A stretch of DNA of 17,927 nt from Rhodospirillaceae bacterium UBA6608 (GTDB taxonomy: Bacteria > Pseudomonadota > Alphaproteobacteria > Rhodospirillales_A > Casp-alpha2): assembly GCA_002433335.1 (NCBI GenBank), contig DJHY01000095.1, positions 1,960 to 19,886 of the forward strand, in the 5' to 3' direction. Of the stretch, positions 1 to 5,594 are shown piece by piece. The first letter of the stretch is position 1, and every line of letters begins with the position of its first letter. The notes under the pieces are model-generated. The model was not told the DNA's origin, made no database searches, and worked only from the letters and a program-made list of their open reading frames with translations. The position numbers and the translations under genes are program-made.

Positions 1-1
1 C

Positions 2-199
2 CGCTCGCCCACCTTCATTGTCGGCTGCGATCTGCAATCGGGACGGCTGGAGCGGGTCTTGTCCGAGTTCGAGGAAGAAGACCGCGGCATCTACGCGGTC
101 TATCCCCATAACCGCCATCTCTCGGCCAAGGTTCGGGCGTTCGTCGACTTCATGGCGGCCCGTTTCGCCGATCCCGAATGGGATCGGCCCGCGGCCTGA
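2..199 (+). CDS. LysR-type transcriptional regulator, C-terminal end (5'-partial)
   Basis: The frame from base 2 to a TGA at 197-199 gives 66 codons without an N-terminus. It encodes the end of an effector-binding domain: the YAVYPHNRHLSAKVRAFVDF stretch about 25 residues before the stop is the classic last strand and helix of LysR substrate-binding domains (a Tyr-Pro, a short loop, then a helix with Arg-x-Phe-x-Asp-Phe). The DNA-binding helix-turn-helix lies outside the window, so the regulated genes are unknown. The gene converges on the ThDP enzyme gene with only two bases between the stop codons. A role in controlling the neighbouring dioxygenase/ThDP operon is possible by proximity, although LysR regulators usually sit divergent from their targets. 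Confidence 0.85.
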   Translation, partial: RSPTFIVGCDLQSGRLERVLSEFEEEDRGIYAVYPHNRHLSAKVRAFVDFMAARFADPEWDRPAA

Positions 200-201
200 G
201 A

Positions 202-1815
202 TTAGTGTGCCGGGCCGCTCGGTGCCGGCAGGCCCTCGATCAGGACATTGACGCAGGCAACCTTGCCGCTGGCGACGGCGCGTTCCAGTGCCGCATCCAG
301 TTCCGCCGGGTCGGTCACGAATTCCCCGTGCCCGCCCAGGCCCTCGACCGCTTGGTCATAGCGGGCGTCGCTCAACTGACAGCCGATCAACCGGTTGGGG
401 CCGTATTCGCGCATCTGAATCTGATGTTCGGCGTTCCACCGCAGGTCGTTGCCGATCACCGCGACGAAGGGCGTGTTTTCCCGCGCCGCCGTCTCGAATT
501 CGGCGAAATGAAAACCCGCCGTGCCGTCGCCCATCAGCGCGAACACGGTCGCCTGCGGTCGGGCCTTCTTGGCCCCCAGGCCGTAGCCGAGCGAACCGCC
601 GATGGCTCCGGAGATGCCGTTGATGATGCGCCGGTCGCCGGTCGTCGCGGCCTGGGCCCATTGGCCGAATTCGCCGCCGTCGCAGATCAGGACCGTCTCT
701 TCGGCCTTGTCCAACTGGCGCTGGATCGCGGCGCAGAGCTGCGCCGGGGAAACGCCGTCGCCCGAACCGGCTTGTCCGGGGGTGAAGCCCCGGGCGGCCA
801 GTCGCTCGGCGGTTTTGGTTCGCCAATCGGCCCGCGCCGTACCGCCACGGCCCTGCGCGGTCAGCGCCACGGCCGCATCGCGCGGGTCGGCGGCGGCGGC
901 CAGGACCAATCGGTCGCCCAGGTTGCGATGGGCGCGGTCGCGTTCCTCGGCGTCCGCGTTGACGTAAATCCATCCGCAGGCGGCATCGAAGGTGCCGGTC
1001 CCGCCGAAGCCGAGGGTGAAATCGACCCGCTTACCCAGGTTCAAGATCAGGTCGGCGCTTTTCAATACCGTGCCGACGTCGCCCAGCGACGGGTCCTTCA
1101 GCCCGCGCGGGCTTTCCATGGCGAACACCGGTGCATCCAGGGCCTCGGCCAGTTTGGACGCCATGCCGGGGTTGCGGGTCTCGGTCATTGCCGGGCCGCA
1201 GATGACGACGGGCTGTTTGGCCCCAGCCAGGGCTTGAACGATACGCTGGGTGTCTTCGTCGGACAGGGCCATGGCCTCGCGACGATAGGCGTCTTTCGCC
1301 GGGATGGCCCCCGCGGCGGCATCGTCCTCGACCAGATCGAAGGGCAGGGCCATATGAACCGGTCCCATGCGCCCCGACAGGGCGGTTCGGATCGCCCGCG
1401 CCGCATCGCGGCCCAGGTCCGACGCCTTGCGCGGGCGGAACGACAGCTTGGTCACGGGTGCGGTCATCGGCACCTGATCCAGTTCCTGGAACGCGCCCAG
1501 GCCGTCCTGACCGCGCGGCGAGTCGCCGGTCAGGAAAAGAACCGGCGTTTCCGATTCCTTGGCCGTGAACAGCGGACCGAGGGCGTTCGCCGCCCCGGCC
1601 CCCGCCGTGACCATGGCCACGCCGATCCCGCCGGTCAGTTGGGCATAGGCCTCGGCCATGAAGACCGCTGCTGCTTCGTGACGGGTGTGAACGATCTCGA
1701 TCCCCGCCTCGAAGCAGGCGTCATAGACCGGCATGATCTGATTACCGGACAGGGAAAAGATGCGGGTTACCCCCGCGTCGGCCAATGACCGGACCAGAAG
1801 GTCGGCGCCTCGCAT
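202..1815 (-). CDS. thiamine diphosphate-dependent enzyme, acetolactate synthase-like
   Basis: This 537-residue protein has the three-part layout of the POX/acetolactate synthase family. An N-terminal pyrimidine-binding domain covers about residues 1-165, with the catalytic Glu47 in HEAAAVFMAEAY. A central domain spans about 190-320, and a C-terminal diphosphate-binding domain has GDG at 429-431 paired with Asn456. Enzymes of this family decarboxylate or ligate 2-oxo acids and related carbonyl compounds. The start is ATG, with GGGAG about seven bases upstream. The gene lies 26 bases downstream of the TauD-type dioxygenase and is probably cotranscribed with it. True acetolactate synthase is unlikely because no small subunit is adjacent. 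A decarboxylase or lyase acting on the dioxygenase product (as ThDP enzymes do in sulfonate or phosphonate catabolism) is an inference. The length, about 540, is shorter than I recall for Xsc (about 600). The family is certain; the substrate is unknown. Confidence 0.9.
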   Translation of the reverse strand: MRGADLLVRSLADAGVTRIFSLSGNQIMPVYDACFEAGIEIVHTRHEAAAVFMAEAYAQLTGGIGVAMVTAGAGAANALGPLFTAKESETPVLFLTGDSPRGQDGLGAFQELDQVPMTAPVTKLSFRPRKASDLGRDAARAIRTALSGRMGPVHMALPFDLVEDDAAAGAIPAKDAYRREAMALSDEDTQRIVQALAGAKQPVVICGPAMTETRNPGMASKLAEALDAPVFAMESPRGLKDPSLGDVGTVLKSADLILNLGKRVDFTLGFGGTGTFDAACGWIYVNADAEERDRAHRNLGDRLVLAAAADPRDAAVALTAQGRGGTARADWRTKTAERLAARGFTPGQAGSGDGVSPAQLCAAIQRQLDKAEETVLICDGGEFGQWAQAATTGDRRIINGISGAIGGSLGYGLGAKKARPQATVFALMGDGTAGFHFAEFETAARENTPFVAVIGNDLRWNAEHQIQMREYGPNRLIGCQLSDARYDQAVEGLGGHGEFVTDPAELDAALERAVASGKVACVNVLIEGLPAPSGPAH

Positions 1816-1841
1816 GTCGTAGTCTCCCAGTTTAGTTGGAT

Positions 1842-2678
1842 TTAGAACGGCACTTCGCCTTCCAGGATCACGCGGTGCATGATCCGGCCTTCGTCCGCGT
1901 CGTAATCGCGGTGCGCGATGTGCAGCGTTGCCCGGTTGTCCCAGATCACCAGATCACCCGGCCGCCATTGATGGCGATAGGTCACGTCCGGCGTGATGGC
2001 GCGGGCCAGCAGGTCCTGAACGAACGATTTGCTGTCCTCGGGCGTCATGCCTTCGATGCGTTCGGTCTTTCCTGGGTGGACATAGATCGCCTTCTTCCCT
2101 GTTTCCGGATGGGTGCGGATCAGCGGGTGGCGCTGCGGTGCGCGGGTCAGGGCTTCGCGCGCGTCTTCGCTGACGGCGCCGGTATCCTGCTCGATCACAT
2201 TTACGGTGACCATCGGGGCCAGGTCGGCCTGTTCATCTTCGGGCAAGCCTTCGTAGGCAGCCTGCATGTTGGCGAAGCTGGTATCCCCACCCTGTGACGG
2301 CAGCTTGACCGCATAAAGCATGGTGACCTTCGGCGGGCGGGCGTGGTTGGTGTGATCGGTATGCCAGGCGCGCGATCCCGTCGGGATGGCTTTGCCGGCC
2401 TTGTCCTTGTCGGCCTTGCGGCTGTCCAAGACGGCGATTTCCGGATGGTCGGCCATCAGCAGGTTGGTCAGATGCTGCGGCATCAGGTCGCCGAACAGGC
2501 GTGCGGCGTCCAGATAACTTTTCGGGTTCAGGTTCTGATCGCGAACCACCATGACCAGGCGGCGGCTCAACGCTTCGCGCATGGCGTCCAGGTCTTCGAC
2601 CGCGACGGCGCCGGACAGATCGACGCCCACGGCCTCGACGCCGAGGGACGGCGTCAAGTCGTTAAGGGTAACAGGCAT
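1842..2678 (-). CDS. TauD/TfdA family Fe(II)/2-oxoglutarate-dependent dioxygenase
   Basis: The 278-residue-class protein (277 by my count) is a TauD-type oxygenase, which couples 2-oxoglutarate decarboxylation to hydroxylation of a small acid such as taurine, an alkyl sulfonate or an aryloxyacetate. The iron triad is visible: His106 and Asp108 in AWHTDHT, and the distal His252 in ATLHIAH. The 2-oxoglutarate-binding Arg268 lies in IMHRV, with spacing like that of TauD. The family's GGDTSFANM strand is also present. I chose the ATG at 2678 because GGGAGG sits just upstream. A longer frame to 2774 adds 32 non-conserved residues without a ribosome site. The gene is first in an operon with the ThDP enzyme and is preceded by a possible palindromic operator. 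Substrate specificity cannot be read from the sequence. Confidence 0.93.
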   Translation of the reverse strand: MPVTLNDLTPSLGVEAVGVDLSGAVAVEDLDAMREALSRRLVMVVRDQNLNPKSYLDAARLFGDLMPQHLTNLLMADHPEIAVLDSRKADKDKAGKAIPTGSRAWHTDHTNHARPPKVTMLYAVKLPSQGGDTSFANMQAAYEGLPEDEQADLAPMVTVNVIEQDTGAVSEDAREALTRAPQRHPLIRTHPETGKKAIYVHPGKTERIEGMTPEDSKSFVQDLLARAITPDVTYRHQWRPGDLVIWDNRATLHIAHRDYDADEGRIMHRVILEGEVPF

Positions 2679-2702
2679 AGGTTTCCTCCCGTCTCGCCCG
2701 GC

Positions 2703-2726
2703 TTTTGTCGCCGGTTCGAAACAAAA
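2703..2726. promoter_or_regulatory. inverted repeat upstream of the dioxygenase gene, possible operator
   Basis: TTTTGT (2703-2708) is mirrored by ACAAAA (2721-2726) across a 12-base spacer that itself contains TTCGAA. It lies 25-48 bases before the dioxygenase start codon. The position and dyad symmetry suit a regulator site, possibly for the LysR protein at the left edge, but no regulator is proven and six-base arms can occur by chance. Confidence 0.3.
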
Positions 2727-2832
2727 AACGCCCCCTTCGCCGATATCATAGGCACGACGCAGCGTTTGCCGCAATGGCGCGCCGCAGGCAACGGACCTAT
2801 GACCATCAACTATATTGCGGTATGGGGGCGTT
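2727..2832. repeat. nested imperfect inverted repeats in the divergent spacer
   Basis: Three pairs of complementary arms are nested within the gap between the dioxygenase and PAS genes: AACGCCCCC (2727-2735) with GGGGGCGTT (2824-2832), TCATAGG (2746-2752) with CCTATGA (2796-2802), and TTGCC (2766-2770) with GGCAA (2787-2791). They surround a GGCGCGCC palindrome at 2776-2783. The loops between arms are unequal, so this would be a branched or bulged hairpin at best. The outer nine-base pair is the only one unlikely to be chance. Confidence 0.35.
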
Positions 2833-2902
2833 CCTCTTTACCATGGCGCGCAGGCGGCCGAGCCAGGGGTTGGCGCTTCTTACGGAATGGTGAGGAACGA
2901 AG

Positions 2903-3439
2903 ATGGCGCTTTACGGCAATCCCCAACTTACGGGGCACGAAAGAACGTTCGATAAGAACGATATTATCGTTACCAAGACCGACCTGACCGGGCGGATGAC
3001 TTACGTCAACCGCACTTTCCTGGAAGTTGCCGGCTATGAGGAATCGGATTGCCTTGGTGTCCAGCACAACCTGATCCGGCATCCGCATATGCCGCGCGCA
3101 GTCTTTGATTTCCTTTGGAAGACGATCGAAGCAGGCGACGAGATTTTCGCCTATGTGATCAATCGTGCGCATAACGGCGACCATTACTGGGTGTTCGCCC
3201 ACGTCACGCCCAGCTTCAACGACAGCGGCGAGATCATCGGCTATCACTCCAACCGCCGCGTCCCCGACATGGGTATCGTCAATCGGCATATCGTGCCGCT
3301 TTACGCCAAGCTGTTGGATATCGAGAAAAGCCATGAATCGCCTAAGGACGGCATGGCGGCGGCGTTCCAAGCGGTTGCCGACCTTTTGGCCGAGAATAAG
3401 GTCGGCTTCAATCAGCTGATGTTTTCTTTGGAGCCCTGA
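2903..3439 (+). CDS. stand-alone PAS domain protein of the Aer type
   Basis: The 178-residue protein is one PAS domain (about residues 15-125) with a short helical tail. The segment NRAHNGDHYWVFAHVTP (87-103) and NLIRHPHMP (56-64) match the FAD-binding PAS domain of the aerotaxis receptor Aer and its relatives. No membrane segment, methyl-accepting signalling domain, kinase or GGDEF domain follows, so the protein probably senses redox or oxygen and passes the signal by binding a partner encoded elsewhere. Aer-like proteins usually read RHPDMP; here the Asp is His62, which could alter cofactor binding. The ATG follows GAGGAA at a good distance. The gene is divergent from the dioxygenase operon and converges on the 711-residue membrane protein gene with 19 bases between stops. 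Flavin binding is inferred from family resemblance. Confidence 0.88.
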   Translation: MALYGNPQLTGHERTFDKNDIIVTKTDLTGRMTYVNRTFLEVAGYEESDCLGVQHNLIRHPHMPRAVFDFLWKTIEAGDEIFAYVINRAHNGDHYWVFAHVTPSFNDSGEIIGYHSNRRVPDMGIVNRHIVPLYAKLLDIEKSHESPKDGMAAAFQAVADLLAENKVGFNQLMFSLEP

Positions 3440-3458
3440 TGGCAAAAGCGCCGCGGGC

Positions 3459-5594
3459 TTAGCGGCCTTCGCGCCACCAGGCCGCCATCAGCGTGCCCAG
3501 CGCCAGGATCGCCAGCAGCAGTCCGGACAGCAGCGGGATGTCGTTCAGCCCTGTGACCACGTAGGCCTTGTGCGAAACCAATCCGACCCAGCCGCGACCG
3601 GCCAGATCACGCCCCGGGTCGACGCGGCGTACATCCGGCATCCCGTCGGCGAGCCAGCGGACAGAGCCGCCCGTGGCTTCGGTCACCGGTTGCATCACAG
3701 CCTCGGTCGCGCGCAGGTCCGACAGCTCCAGCGGGTTCAGTTCGCCCGAAGCGACCAGGGCGCGGTGTTCGCCATCGTCCAACCGGTACAGGCCGATTTC
3801 CGCCGCCGCCAATTCGCCCCGCCACAGGCCCGGTTCGACATTCTGCAATTCCAGGTCCTGAACCTCGCCCGAAGGGGCGGTGACCGCAACATTGGCGGCG
3901 CTGTCCTTCAGCGTCCGTCGTTCCACGGTCAGCTTGCCCGCGCGGACATGGGCGTGCAGGGCCTCTTCCTCCAGGTCCGGTTCCCGCATCAGCCAATGGG
4001 CGAGGCGGCGCAGCAGTTCGCCCTGCGGCCCGCCGCCGTCATAGCCGCGCGCCCAAAGCCAAATGTGATCGGACATCATCTGCGCCACGCGGCCTTTACC
4101 GATGCGGTCGAGCAACAGAATCGGCTGCTCTTGCAGGCCGGTCATCAGGGCATTGCCGCCGGTCACCTCGCCGGGAATCTGGCGATACCACCGGCCCCAG
4201 GTCGGCTCGGTCTTCAGGTCGCTGCCCGGCGGCATCAGCGCTGCCGTCACCGGGTGGCGCATGCCGACCTTGGAGACATGCGGGCGGAAGCCGCTTTCGA
4301 CCACGTCGCCGGTCGGCGCGGCGGGCAGAATTTCGCGCAGCGGCGTGTGATAGAGGCTGGCCCGGCCCGCGAATTCCGGTCCGACCGCCATCAACAGCGC
4401 ACCGCCCTGGCGGACCCGCTCGGCGATGTTGGCAAGATGCTGGGGTTGCAACACACCGCGCTTGAGATAGCGGTCGAACACGATCAGATCGAATTCGTCC
4501 AATCGTTCGACGAAAAGTTCATGGGTCGGAAAGGCGATCAGCGCCAGTTCGTTCAGCGGGGTGAAGTCGTCCTTGTCCGGCGGGCGCAGAATGGTGAAAT
4601 GGACCAGATCGACCGACGGGTCGGACTTCAGCAGGTTGCGCCAGGTCCGCTCAGCCGCGTGCGGCTGGCCGGATACCAGCAGCACCCGCAGACGGTCGCG
4701 CACGCCGTTGACCGAAACCAGGGCGCGGTTGTTGACGGTCGATAGCTCGCCCTCGGCCGGTTCCACTGCCAGTTCGGCCAGCGACGGCCCGGCATGGTCC
4801 AGCTTGAAGGTAAAGGTCTGATCCTCGCCGACCGGGACCAGGATGGTCTGCGGGTCGGCGCCGTCGACCTTGAACTCGACCTTGGCCGAGGGACGGCCCG
4901 TGGTGCCGTCCTTGCGGGCGTGTTTGTCCTCGATCCGATATGTCAGGGTCACGTCCTTGCCGACGATGCCGTAACCGGGCGCCTGTTTGATGACCAGGCG
5001 TCGGTCGATCTCGTCGCGCTTGCCGGTCAACAGCACATGCAACGGTCCGCGCACGCCGGGTAGTTTGCCTTTCGCGTCGCCGCCGTTGGCGTTCTCAGGA
5101 TCGGGGTCGGTGAATTCCTTGGGCAGGTCGTGAACCTGACCGTCGGTGACGACGATCGCGCCCGCGAAGCGCTGCGGCGAAATTTCCGCCGAGGCCGAGG
5201 TCAAAGCCTCCATCAGGCGCGTCCCCGGGCGGTCTTCGTCGGTCGAATCCGTGACCTCGACGATCCGGTATTCCAAGTTGTCCTGCTGATCCAGGGAGGC
5301 GAGCAAAGCTTCTTCCGCGTCCGAAGTCTGTTTGGCCCGGTCGCCGGTGCGCTGGCTGGAGGTCCGATCGATCACGACCAGGGCTTCGTCCGGCTGCGGT
5401 TCGCGCTTTTCGTTGACCATGCGCGGATCCGCCAGGGCCAGCAGCAGCACGGACAGGAACAGGAAGCGGAACACCACCCCGTTGGCCCGCCGCCACAACC
5501 CGATGCCCAACAGGATCAAGCCGGCGGCGGCGATCAGCACCAGCAGGGGCACGGGCACCATGGGCGAGAACTGTATGGCGGCGACGGCGGTCAT
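3459..5594 (-). CDS. membrane protein with VWA-like and glutamine amidotransferase-like regions (last gene of moxR operon)
   Basis: This 711-residue protein closes the moxR operon. Two membrane helices (about 14-34 and 41-57) are followed by a VWA-like region. That region has a partly kept metal site, Asp76-x-Thr78-x-Ser80 in VVIDRTSS, and Thr150-Asp151-Gly in VVTDG. A beta-rich linker leads to a class-I glutamine-amidotransferase-like fold (about 300-530, starting RLRVLLVSGQ). A C-terminal helix (about 682-705) re-enters the membrane. The protein contains no cysteine, so the amidotransferase-like fold cannot use the usual Cys nucleophile and is presumably a binding module. Its ATG overlaps the stop of the DUF4159 gene (ATGA at 5591-5594), implying translational coupling. 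By gene order it corresponds to the large membrane protein that follows BatA/DUF4159 in alphaproteobacteria. Its biochemical function is unknown. Confidence 0.85.
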   Translation of the reverse strand: MTAVAAIQFSPMVPVPLLVLIAAAGLILLGIGLWRRANGVVFRFLFLSVLLLALADPRMVNEKREPQPDEALVVIDRTSSQRTGDRAKQTSDAEEALLASLDQQDNLEYRIVEVTDSTDEDRPGTRLMEALTSASAEISPQRFAGAIVVTDGQVHDLPKEFTDPDPENANGGDAKGKLPGVRGPLHVLLTGKRDEIDRRLVIKQAPGYGIVGKDVTLTYRIEDKHARKDGTTGRPSAKVEFKVDGADPQTILVPVGEDQTFTFKLDHAGPSLAELAVEPAEGELSTVNNRALVSVNGVRDRLRVLLVSGQPHAAERTWRNLLKSDPSVDLVHFTILRPPDKDDFTPLNELALIAFPTHELFVERLDEFDLIVFDRYLKRGVLQPQHLANIAERVRQGGALLMAVGPEFAGRASLYHTPLREILPAAPTGDVVESGFRPHVSKVGMRHPVTAALMPPGSDLKTEPTWGRWYRQIPGEVTGGNALMTGLQEQPILLLDRIGKGRVAQMMSDHIWLWARGYDGGGPQGELLRRLAHWLMREPDLEEEALHAHVRAGKLTVERRTLKDSAANVAVTAPSGEVQDLELQNVEPGLWRGELAAAEIGLYRLDDGEHRALVASGELNPLELSDLRATEAVMQPVTEATGGSVRWLADGMPDVRRVDPGRDLAGRGWVGLVSHKAYVVTGLNDIPLLSGLLLAILALGTLMAAWWREGR

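Noticed and set aside
178..1788. 536-residue plus-strand open frame opposite the ThDP enzyme gene
   Set aside because: It is the mirror of a well-conserved enzyme in GC-rich DNA. The translation is Arg/Gly/Gln-rich, has no recognisable domain, and would overlap the enzyme gene completely.
2679..2774. N-terminal extension of the dioxygenase gene to an ATG at 2774
   Set aside because: The extra 32 residues are not family-like, and the ATG at 2678 has a strong GGGAGG ribosome site; the upstream bases look like leader DNA with dyads.
3450..3466. GCCGC...GCGGC hairpin between the PAS gene and the 711-residue membrane protein gene
   Set aside because: The stem has only five base pairs, includes the stop codon of the membrane protein gene, and has no T-run on either side, so I do not call a terminator.
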